Source: DATFQE01 sp963738205 (GTDB lineage: Bacteria; Actinomycetota; Thermoleophilia; Gaiellales; Gaiellaceae). Taken from it: a stretch of DNA of 64,000 nt. The DNA lies in assembly GCA_963738205.1 (NCBI GenBank), contig CAVTVQ010000007.1:806001-870000 (forward strand). Direction: 5' to 3'. The notes below the pieces were generated by a model. It saw only the letters and a program-made list of their open reading frames with translations. It made no database searches and was not told the DNA's origin. This document shows, piece after piece, positions 18,750 through 25,501 of this stretch. Position numbers and translations under genes: made by a program. Numbering within the stretch: the stretch's first letter is position 1; the number at the start of each line of letters is the position of its first letter.

Positions 18750-19001
18750 CTAGCTGGCGGAGGACTTGCGGCGGCGCGGAGCGGCGACGACGGGCTCTTC
18801 CTCGGGCGGAGGCAGCTGAGCCGGAGCCGCCTCGTCCGGCTCGTCGTCGTCGTCCTTGGCGTTGCCGGTCACCGACTCCTTGAACTCGCGAATCCCCTTG
18901 CCCAGCGAACGGCCCATCTCGGGCAGTCGCTTCGGGCCGAAGAAGAGGAGCAGCAGGAGCAGCAGGATCGCAAGCTCCCACCAGCTGAGAGGACCGGGCA
19001 C
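18750..19001 (-). CDS. tatA: Twin-arginine translocase subunit TatA
   Basis: 83 residues: a single N-terminal helix (ELAILLLLLLLFFGPKRLPE) with the FGPKRLP hinge, an amphipathic helix (MGRSLGKGIREFKES) and a charged Asp/Glu- then Arg/Lys-rich tail. It polymerises to form the Tat pore. GTG start at 19001; a TATCCT hexamer ends 6 nt upstream. Divergent from the suf genes. Confidence 0.93.
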   Translation of the reverse strand: MPGPLSWWELAILLLLLLLFFGPKRLPEMGRSLGKGIREFKESVTGNAKDDDDEPDEAAPAQLPPPEEEPVVAAPRRRKSSAS

Positions 19002-19007
19002 AAGGCG

Positions 19008-19013
19008 AGGATA
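19008..19013 (-). promoter_or_regulatory. -10-like hexamer TATCCT before tatA
   Basis: TATCCT on the minus strand ends 6 nt before the tatA GTG, with no Shine-Dalgarno; consistent with a leaderless tat operon transcript. Confidence 0.5.
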
Positions 19014-19102
19014 GCAGGGGTTTCCGACCTCACCGGCCGCGCGGGGGGATGGGCTACCATAGCCTCACGAACTGAAGCGCGAAACCGCTTCGATCCTAGG
19101 TT

Positions 19103-19108
19103 GGGGGA
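19103..19108 (+). promoter_or_regulatory. Shine-Dalgarno GGGGGA before CTG start of sufC
   Basis: GGGGGA lies 8 nt upstream of CTG 19117. No ATG, GTG or TTG exists in this frame between the upstream stop at 19060 and GTG 19195, which is already inside the first strand region, so this site marks the CTG as the probable start. Confidence 0.5.
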
Positions 19109-19116
19109 CGCACAAA

Positions 19117-19893
19117 CTGTCACTGCTGGAACTGAAGAATCTGCACGTCGCGCTCGAGGACGGCACCGAGATCGTCAAAGGTGTCGACCTCTCGGTGGAC
19201 CCGGGTGAGATCCACGCGATCATGGGCCCGAACGGCTCCGGGAAGTCCACGCTGGCCTACGCCCTGATGGGCCACCCGGCCTACGTGATCACCGAGGGCC
19301 AGATCATCTTCGACGGCGTCGACATGACCGAGCGCGCCGCCGACGAGCGCGCGCAGGCGGGCCTCTTCCTCGCCTTCCAGTACCCACATGCGATTCCGGG
19401 CGTCACCGTCACGAGCTTCCTGCGCTCTGCGATCAACGCGATCCGCAAGGCGAAGAAGGGCGAGGACGACCCAATTCCGATTCCCGAGTTCCGCAAGTCG
19501 ATGCTTGCCGAGATGGAGCGCCTCAAGATCCCGCGCGAGCTCGCGCAGCGCTACCTCAACGACGGGTTCTCGGGCGGCGAGAAGAAGCGGGTCGAGATCC
19601 TGCAGATGGCCATGCTCCAGCCGCGCATCGCGGTGCTCGACGAGACCGATTCCGGCCTCGACATCGACGCGCTCAAGATCGTGGCCAACGGCGTCCAGGA
19701 GCTCGTCGGCCCGGAGATGGGCGCGCTCGTGATCACGCACTACCAGCGCATCCTCAACTACGTGAAGCCCGATTTCGTGCACGTCTTCGTCGGTGGACGT
19801 ATCGTGGAGGAAGGAGGCCCCGAGCTGGCACACAGGCTCGAGGCGGAAGGGTACGAGGCGTTCATGCCAGCACCTGTAGGAGGGGAGTCGTAA
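19117..19893 (+). CDS. sufC: Fe-S cluster assembly ATPase SufC (CTG start)
   Basis: 258 residues when started at CTG 19117, which gives the expected N-terminus LSLLELKNLHVALEDGTEIV. Starting at the first ordinary start codon (GTG 19195) would delete the first strands of the ATPase fold. Walker A GPNGSGKST, signature FSGGEKKRVEI, Walker B-like AVLDETDSGLDID and H-loop VITHY are present. SufC drives conformational change in the SufBCD scaffold that builds Fe-S clusters. Its stop overlaps the sufB start (TAATG). The frame is open upstream to 19063, so another non-standard codon such as ATC 19093 cannot be excluded. Confidence 0.9.
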   Translation: MSLLELKNLHVALEDGTEIVKGVDLSVDPGEIHAIMGPNGSGKSTLAYALMGHPAYVITEGQIIFDGVDMTERAADERAQAGLFLAFQYPHAIPGVTVTSFLRSAINAIRKAKKGEDDPIPIPEFRKSMLAEMERLKIPRELAQRYLNDGFSGGEKKRVEILQMAMLQPRIAVLDETDSGLDIDALKIVANGVQELVGPEMGALVITHYQRILNYVKPDFVHVFVGGRIVEEGGPELAHRLEAEGYEAFMPAPVGGES

Positions 19894-21308
19894 TGGCCGC
19901 AGTGCCAGAGACGCAGGTCGTCGCCGAGATCGGCAACGACTACAAGTACGGCTTCCACGAGAAGGAGGACTACTTCTTCAAGTCGGGCCGCGGTCTGAGC
20001 CACGAGCTCGTCGCGGCGATCTCGGAGCACAAGAACGAGCCCGAGTGGATGCGCAAGTTCCGGCTGCGCTCGCTCGACTACTTCTTCGCCCGCCCACTAC
20101 CCGACTGGGGCGGCAACGTGGCCGAGATCGACTTCGACAACATCTTCTACTACATCCGCCCGACCGAGAAGCAGGCCAAGTCCTGGGAGGACCTGCCGCC
20201 GGACATCCTCGACACCTGGAACAAGCTGGGGATCCCGGAGGCGGAGAAGAAGTACCTAGCGGGCGTCGGCGCGCAGTACGAGAGCGAGGTCGTCTACCAC
20301 AAGCTGAAGGAGGAGCTCGAGAACCAAGGCGTGCTCTTCCTGGACATGGACTCGGGGCTGCGCGAGCACGAGGAGCTCGTCAAGCAGCACTTCGGCAAGG
20401 TGATTCCGCAGAACGACAACAAGTTTGCCGCCCTCAACTCGGCCGTGTGGTCGGGCGGCTCGTTCATCTACGTGCCGCCGGGCGTCAAGGTCGAGATGCC
20501 GCTCCAGGCCTACTTCCGCATCAACGCGGAGAACATGGGCCAGTTCGAGCGCACGCTGATCATCGTCGACGAGGGCGCCTACGTGCACTACGTCGAGGGC
20601 TGCACCGCGCCGATCTACTCGAGCGACTCGCTGCACTCGGCGGTCGTCGAGATCATCGTCAAGCCCGGCGGGCGCTGCCGCTACACGACGATCCAGAACT
20701 GGTCGAACAACGTCTACAACCTCGTCACCAAGCGCGCCGTGGCCTACGAGAACGCCACGATGGAGTGGGTCGACGGGAACCTCGGCTCCAAGCTGACGAT
20801 GAAGTACCCGGCCATCTGGCTCGTCGGCGAGGGCGCGCACGGCGAGGTGCTGTCGATCGCCTTCGCGGGTGACGGCCAGCATCAGGACGCGGGCGGCAAG
20901 TGCGTCCACATCGCGCCGCGCACCACCTCGGTGATCACCTCGAAGTCGATCTCCAAGAACGGCGGCCGCGCCGGCTACCGTGGGCTGCTCGAGGTCGCCA
21001 AGGGCGCCGAGGGCTCCAGGTCCAAGGTCGTCTGCGACGCGCTCATCCTCGACGAGCATTCGCGGTCAGACACGTACCCGTACATCCGCATCGATGAGTC
21101 GAACGTCGACATCGGGCACGAGGCGACGGTGTCGAAGATCGGCGAGGAGCAGCTCTTCTACCTGATGAGCCGCGGCCTCTCCGAGACGGAGGCGTCCGCG
21201 ATGATCGTCTCGGGCTTCGTCGAGCCGATCACCAAGGAGCTCCCGCTCGAGTACGCCGTCGAGCTGAACCGGCTGATCCAGCTGCAGATGGAAGGGTCCG
21301 TCGGCTAG
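19893..21308 (+). CDS. sufB: Fe-S cluster assembly protein SufB
   Basis: 471 residues, usual SufB length. The beta-helix core motifs include FAALNSAVWSGGSFIYVPPG, YVHYVEGCTAPIYSSDSLHS, NWSNNVYNLVTKRA and the C-terminal EATVSKIGEEQLFYLMSRGL. SufB is the scaffold on which the new cluster forms, in complex with SufC and SufD. ATG overlaps sufC by one base. Confidence 0.97.
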   Translation: MAAVPETQVVAEIGNDYKYGFHEKEDYFFKSGRGLSHELVAAISEHKNEPEWMRKFRLRSLDYFFARPLPDWGGNVAEIDFDNIFYYIRPTEKQAKSWEDLPPDILDTWNKLGIPEAEKKYLAGVGAQYESEVVYHKLKEELENQGVLFLDMDSGLREHEELVKQHFGKVIPQNDNKFAALNSAVWSGGSFIYVPPGVKVEMPLQAYFRINAENMGQFERTLIIVDEGAYVHYVEGCTAPIYSSDSLHSAVVEIIVKPGGRCRYTTIQNWSNNVYNLVTKRAVAYENATMEWVDGNLGSKLTMKYPAIWLVGEGAHGEVLSIAFAGDGQHQDAGGKCVHIAPRTTSVITSKSISKNGGRAGYRGLLEVAKGAEGSRSKVVCDALILDEHSRSDTYPYIRIDESNVDIGHEATVSKIGEEQLFYLMSRGLSETEASAMIVSGFVEPITKELPLEYAVELNRLIQLQMEGSVG

Positions 21309-21353
21309 GAGTTAGGAGGGCTTGGCGCGAAACCTCGGGGCGTCGCTTTCCTC

Positions 21354-21680
21354 GTGGCGGTCGTGGGCCTCGCGGGCTGCGGTGGCGGTGAACGCTCGGT
21401 GGGGGATGCAGCGACGACGATTGCGCCAGTCGAGACCGCGGCTCCGCTGCCGTCGACGGTCGGCTGCGACGAGGTGGCGGTCTGCCTGCCGGAGATCGCC
21501 CACGAGACGCTCGAGCGCTGCCCGGCGAGTCGGCTGAGCCGTCATGGACGGCTGGCACGCAGGAGACTGGAGAACGCGATCGAGCAGATCGAGGACGTGG
21601 ACCTGCACAACAAGCTGGCGGACCTGGCGCCGGCCGCTGCGCTTGCTGCTCTCACCGAGCTCGAGCGGGCGTGTGCGTGA
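21354..21680 (+). CDS. Small lipoprotein-like ORF between sufB and sufD (N-terminus frame-shifted)
   Basis: 108 residues read from GTG 21354: VVGLAGCGGG (lipobox-like), a spacer with TIAPVETAAPLPS, a pair of cysteines in GCDEVAVCLPE, and a helical C-terminus (LENAIEQIEDVDLHNKLADL). Third codon positions are strongly G/C, so it looks coding. The signal peptide is too short from this start. AGGAGGG at 21314 precedes TTG 21322 in another frame; adding one G to the GGGG run near 21337 would join them into MARNLG-VAFLVAVVGLAGC, a standard lipoprotein signal. Either a real frameshift or an indel in the assembly. No family recognised. Confidence 0.5.
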   Translation: MAVVGLAGCGGGERSVGDAATTIAPVETAAPLPSTVGCDEVAVCLPEIAHETLERCPASRLSRHGRLARRRLENAIEQIEDVDLHNKLADLAPAAALAALTELERACA

Positions 21681-21733
21681 CCAGAGGCCGGCGGCCGGCG
21701 CGTACGCGCAGGCGGCTCCGGCCGCTCGGCGGC

Positions 21734-21739
21734 TAACCT
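21734..21739 (+). promoter_or_regulatory. -10-like hexamer TAACCT before sufD
   Basis: TAACCT ends 7 nt before the sufD GTG, suggesting that sufD also has its own leaderless transcript in addition to readthrough from sufB. Confidence 0.45.
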
Positions 21740-21746
21740 TGGGGTC

Positions 21747-22946
21747 GTGACCGAGCTGGAAGGGACGAAGGCCCTGCGGGGCCTTTCTCGTGAGGAGCTG
21801 CGGGAGCGCTACGAGTCGCTGCCGATGCCCGACACGCGCCAGGAATCGTGGCGCTTCACCGACCTGCGCGGATTCGACCCGGAGTCCTTTGCGGCCAACG
21901 GGCACTCGGCTGCCGCGCCTCCCACGACGATGCTGGAGCTCGAGACTGCCGGCCTCGCGGTCGTCACCCGCGGCGGCGTCGAGGTCGAGCGCGCGCCCGA
22001 CGGCATCCGCTTCGAGCCGCTCTCCGACCAGCAGGAGCGACTCGGCGAGCTCGTGGGCTGGGACGAGAAGTTCGCCGCCCACAACGCCGCGATGTGGGAG
22101 CACGGCCTGCTGGTCCACGTCCCCCGCGGCGTCGAGCTCGAGCAGCCGCTCTACGTGCGGATCGTGAACGACGGCGGCTCCCTCTTCTGGCGTCTGCTCG
22201 TCGTGGCCGAGGAGGGCTCCCGCTTCTCGCTGATCGAGGAGTACGTCTCCACCGCGCCCGACCTCGAGGCGTACAGCAACGCCGCGGTCGAGCTGTTCGT
22301 GGAGCAGGCCGCGAAGCTCGAGTACGTCTCGCTGCAGAATCTCTCGCGCGAGACCTGGCACTTCGCCTCCCACCATGCGCGCGTCGAGCGCGACGCCGAG
22401 CTCGACTGGGTCGCGGGCGGGTTCGGCTCGAAGAAGGGCAAGATCCGGATCCAGAACGACCTCGCCGGCCCGGGCGCAACCTCGCGCGTCACCGGCGCGT
22501 ACTTCTCCGACGGGACGCAGCACCTCGACTACGACACCTTCCAGGAGCACATGGCGCCGTCGACCACGTCCGACTTCGCCTTCAAGGGGGCTTTGCGCGA
22601 CGAGTCGACGTGCGTCTGGCGCGGGATGATCCGCGTCGAGCGCGACGCCCAGAAGACGAACGCCTACCAGGAGAACCGCAACCTCCTCCTGTCCGAGAAG
22701 GCGCATGCCGACTCGATCCCGGGCCTGGAGATCCTCGCCAACGACGTCCGCTGCACGCACGGCGCCACGATCGGCCAGGTCGATCGCGAGGAGCTCTTCT
22801 ACCTGATGTCGCGCGGCCTCTCGAAGGCAGAGGCGGAGCGCCTGATCGTGCGCGGCTTCTTCAGCGAGATCCTCGACCGCATCGAGCTGGAGCCGGTGCG
22901 CGAGGCCCTCGGCGCCGCCCTCGAGGCGCGCATCCCGGAAGCCTAG
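21747..22946 (+). CDS. sufD: Fe-S cluster assembly protein SufD
   Basis: 399 residues. The N-terminal helical part contains the substrate-like WRFTDLRGFDPESF segment; the beta-helix has QNLSRETWHFASHHARVERD, HLDYDTFQEHMAPSTTSDFAFKG and ANDVRCTHGATIGQVDREELFYLMSRGL (the conserved cysteine-histidine and LFYLMSRG motif shared with SufB). It pairs with SufB on the SufBC2D scaffold. GTG start. It converges on the HerA-like gene with a four-base overlap of the stops. Confidence 0.95.
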   Translation: MTELEGTKALRGLSREELRERYESLPMPDTRQESWRFTDLRGFDPESFAANGHSAAAPPTTMLELETAGLAVVTRGGVEVERAPDGIRFEPLSDQQERLGELVGWDEKFAAHNAAMWEHGLLVHVPRGVELEQPLYVRIVNDGGSLFWRLLVVAEEGSRFSLIEEYVSTAPDLEAYSNAAVELFVEQAAKLEYVSLQNLSRETWHFASHHARVERDAELDWVAGGFGSKKGKIRIQNDLAGPGATSRVTGAYFSDGTQHLDYDTFQEHMAPSTTSDFAFKGALRDESTCVWRGMIRVERDAQKTNAYQENRNLLLSEKAHADSIPGLEILANDVRCTHGATIGQVDREELFYLMSRGLSKAEAERLIVRGFFSEILDRIELEPVREALGAALEARIPEA

Positions 22947-24451
22947 AGCCGCTTCCGCAGCATCCCGAAGACGCCGCGGACGACCTCGCGCTGCAGCTGA
23001 CGGCCGGAGCGCGAGCCGAGGAAGTCGGTCAGCGGGTCGCTCGGGGCCTTGGGCGGCTTCGCCTTCGCGCCCTTCGGCCTCAGGACCGGCTCTTGGTCGG
23101 GCTCGGGCGCGGCTTCCACGCGCGCGGCGAGCACCTCGGCCGCGCTCTCGCGGTCGAGTCGCCGGCCGTACTTGGCGGCCAGGGGAGAGGCGTTGGCGGC
23201 GGCCTCCACGTCGGGCGAGGGCTGCATGCTCGACCGCGGCCCGCGCAGCCGGGTGTGGACGACCGGCGTCGGCACGCCTTTCTCGGACAGCACCGTCACC
23301 GCCGCCTCGCCCGTCCCGAGCGAGGTTAGGAGCTGTTCCAGGTCGTAGAAGTCGGACTTCGGATACGTGCGCACGACCTTGCGCAGCGCGTCGGCATCCT
23401 CGGGCGTGAACGCGCGCAGGGCGTGCTGGACGCGGGAGCCGAGCTGGCCAAGGACGGCGCTGGGTAGGTCGGTCGGCGCCTGCGTCACGAAGAAGACTCC
23501 GACGCCCTTCGACCGGATCATCCGCACGGTCCGCTCGACCGAGTCCAGGAACGTCTTCGTCGCCTCGTCGAAGAGCAGGTGCGCCTCGTCGAAGAAGAAG
23601 ACGAGCTTCGGTTTCTCCGGGTCGCCGACCTCGGGCAGCTGCTCGAACAGCTCGGCGACGAGCCACATCAGGACGGTCGAGAACAGCTTCGGCTTGTCCT
23701 GAACGGCTGCGAGCTCGAGGCACGTGATCACGCCCTTCCCGTCGGGCGTCGTCCGCAGCAGGTCGGCGATCTCGAACTGCGGCTCGCCGAAGAACTCGGT
23801 GCCGCCGCCGTCCTCGAGCGACACGAGCGAGCGCAGCAGGACGCCGATCGTGGCGCCCGAGACGCCGCCGAGCTCCTTCAGATCGGCCTTTCCCTCCTTC
23901 GAGTCGAGGTAGGCGAGCACCGCGCGCAGGTCCTCGAGATCGACGAGCGGGAGGCCGCGCTCGTCGGCGAAGCGGAAGACCAATGCGAGGCTGTCCTCCT
24001 GCGTCTCGTTGGCGCCCAGCACCTTGGCGAGCAGCTGCGGGCCGAAGTCGGTCACGGTCGCGCGCACGGGCACACCGGCGCCGATGCCTCCGAGCGACAG
24101 GAACTCGACCGGGAAGCCGGTCGGCTCGAACGGCAGTCCCAGCTCCTGCATTCGGTCGGCCGCTGGGCCGTCAGGCGCCGCCGGGTCGCGTACGCCGGAG
24201 AGGTCGCCCTTGTAGTCGGCGGCGAAGACCGACACGCCCTGCGCGGAGAGCTCCTCGGCGAGCAGCTGCAGAGTTCGCGTCTTGCCCGTCCCCGTCGCGC
24301 CCGCGATCAGGCCGTGGCGATTCATCGTCTTCAGCGGCACCTGCACGACGGCCTCGGGTGCAAGCTCGTCCTCGTGCACACCACGACCGAGGTCGATCGA
24401 GGCGCCTTCGACGGCGTAGCCCTGGGCGATGGTCGCGGAGAAGTCGGTCAT
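22943..24451 (-). CDS. HerA-like / DUF853 family P-loop ATPase
   Basis: 502 residues. N-terminal HAS-barrel-like strand, Walker A GATGTGKTRT near residue 50, AADYKGDLSG, Walker B LVFFFDEAHLLFDEA, and an arginine-finger-like QLGSRVQHALRAFTPED. This matches the YjgR/DUF853 branch of HerA helicase-like ATPases, hexameric motors of uncertain function in bacteria. The C-terminal tail is Lys/Pro rich and ends GRQLQREVVRGVFGMLRKRL. No NurA-like nuclease is adjacent, so it is unlikely to be a HerA-NurA repair or defence pair. Confidence 0.88.
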   Translation of the reverse strand: MTDFSATIAQGYAVEGASIDLGRGVHEDELAPEAVVQVPLKTMNRHGLIAGATGTGKTRTLQLLAEELSAQGVSVFAADYKGDLSGVRDPAAPDGPAADRMQELGLPFEPTGFPVEFLSLGGIGAGVPVRATVTDFGPQLLAKVLGANETQEDSLALVFRFADERGLPLVDLEDLRAVLAYLDSKEGKADLKELGGVSGATIGVLLRSLVSLEDGGGTEFFGEPQFEIADLLRTTPDGKGVITCLELAAVQDKPKLFSTVLMWLVAELFEQLPEVGDPEKPKLVFFFDEAHLLFDEATKTFLDSVERTVRMIRSKGVGVFFVTQAPTDLPSAVLGQLGSRVQHALRAFTPEDADALRKVVRTYPKSDFYDLEQLLTSLGTGEAAVTVLSEKGVPTPVVHTRLRGPRSSMQPSPDVEAAANASPLAAKYGRRLDRESAAEVLAARVEAAPEPDQEPVLRPKGAKAKPPKAPSDPLTDFLGSRSGRQLQREVVRGVFGMLRKRL

Positions 24452-24528
24452 GTCGACCGCAATCTTCGTACAGACGGCTCGCCCGCGAAACTTGAGCGAA
24501 TCATCACGATCTCCTAACGTCGCAGGCC

Positions 24529-24534
24529 TAGCGT
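24529..24534 (+). promoter_or_regulatory. -10-like hexamer TAGCGT before PD40 gene
   Basis: TAGCGT ends 7 nt before ATG 24542 without a Shine-Dalgarno; an additional TAACGT lies 15 nt further upstream. Confidence 0.45.
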
Positions 24535-24541
24535 CGATGCC

Positions 24542-25471
24542 ATGAGGCGTTCCGTCCTCGTCGCTCTCGCTCTCCTCGCGCCGCTGGCGCTGGCCAGTGC
24601 GGGAGAGCCGTCCGGGTCGGAGGTCCGCAACGGCAAGATCGCGTTCTCGGTCGAGGTCGCCGGGTACCGCGCGAACCTCTGCCTGATCAACCCGAACGGC
24701 ACCAGGCGGATGCGCCTGACCCAGGGCCGGCGCCAGGATGCCTACGCATCGTGGTCCCAGGACGGCCGCCGGCTGGCCTTCTACCGCGAGGCCAGCCCGC
24801 GCGTGTCCGGCAGCCAGGAGGGCCGGAACAGTCGGATTTTGGTTATGGGCTCGAATCGTGCGAGCACGAACATCAGCGACGCACCCGCCGGCTTTCCAGG
24901 CGACGGTTATCCGAGCTGGTCACCCGACGGCACGTTGATCGCCTTCACCGACCTGCCGTGGAGGTTCGGCCAACCGTCGCTCTGGGTGATGGGGGACGAC
25001 GGCTCCAACCGACGGATGCTTGTCCAGCAGGCGGGCGAAGCGTCCTGGTCGCCGGATGGTCGCTTGATCGCCTACGACGCCCTTCCAGGACCGGTGCTGG
25101 TGCCCACCGGCCTCGCGATCATCGGGGTCGACGGCACCGGGCAGCGCCTGCTGGCGGCGGGGGGCTGGAGCCCGGCGTGGTCCCCGGACGGCGCGACGAT
25201 CGTGTTTGAGCGGGCGGCGGGGATCTTCACGATCTCGCCCGACGGAAGCGGCGAGCGCCTGCTCATCCCCGATGCGCACGGTGCGGACTGGTCGCCCGAC
25301 GGCGCCAGGATCGTGTTTGTCCGCGGCGGCGACCTCTACGTTGCCGATGCCGACGGCTCCAACGTCCGGCAGCTCACGAAGACACGTGTGCAAGAGTTCG
25401 CCCCGGTGTGGCAGCCGGTCCGGGCTTCGGGGACGGCTCGCCAGTGGGATCGGAAGAGCCCGGCCTGCTAG
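24542..25471 (+). CDS. Secreted TolB-like PD40 beta-propeller protein
   Basis: 309 residues with a signal peptide (VLVALALLAPLALASAGEP). Six propeller-like repeats follow; five carry the PD40 core: WSQDGRRLAFY, WSPDGTLIAFTD, WSPDGRLIAYDA, WSPDGATIVFER, WSPDGARIVFVR. Such propellers act outside the membrane in binding or as partners of other proteins; no catalytic domain is seen. It is divergent from the HerA-like gene and followed 30 bases later by the P-type ATPase. Function unknown. Confidence 0.85.
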   Translation: MRRSVLVALALLAPLALASAGEPSGSEVRNGKIAFSVEVAGYRANLCLINPNGTRRMRLTQGRRQDAYASWSQDGRRLAFYREASPRVSGSQEGRNSRILVMGSNRASTNISDAPAGFPGDGYPSWSPDGTLIAFTDLPWRFGQPSLWVMGDDGSNRRMLVQQAGEASWSPDGRLIAYDALPGPVLVPTGLAIIGVDGTGQRLLAAGGWSPAWSPDGATIVFERAAGIFTISPDGSGERLLIPDAHGADWSPDGARIVFVRGGDLYVADADGSNVRQLTKTRVQEFAPVWQPVRASGTARQWDRKSPAC

Positions 25472-25488
25472 ACGCCTGATCCGCCGGG

Positions 25489-25494
25489 TAGCCT
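25489..25494 (+). promoter_or_regulatory. -10-like hexamer TAGCCT before P-type ATPase
   Basis: TAGCCT ends 7 nt before GTG 25502; no Shine-Dalgarno present. Confidence 0.5.
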
Positions 25495-25501
25495 CGGGCG
25501 C

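Noticed and set aside
22943..24451. HerA-like ATPase as part of a defence or repair system
   Set aside because: No nuclease (NurA, Sir2 or similar) is adjacent, and the sequence fits the solitary YjgR/DUF853 branch.
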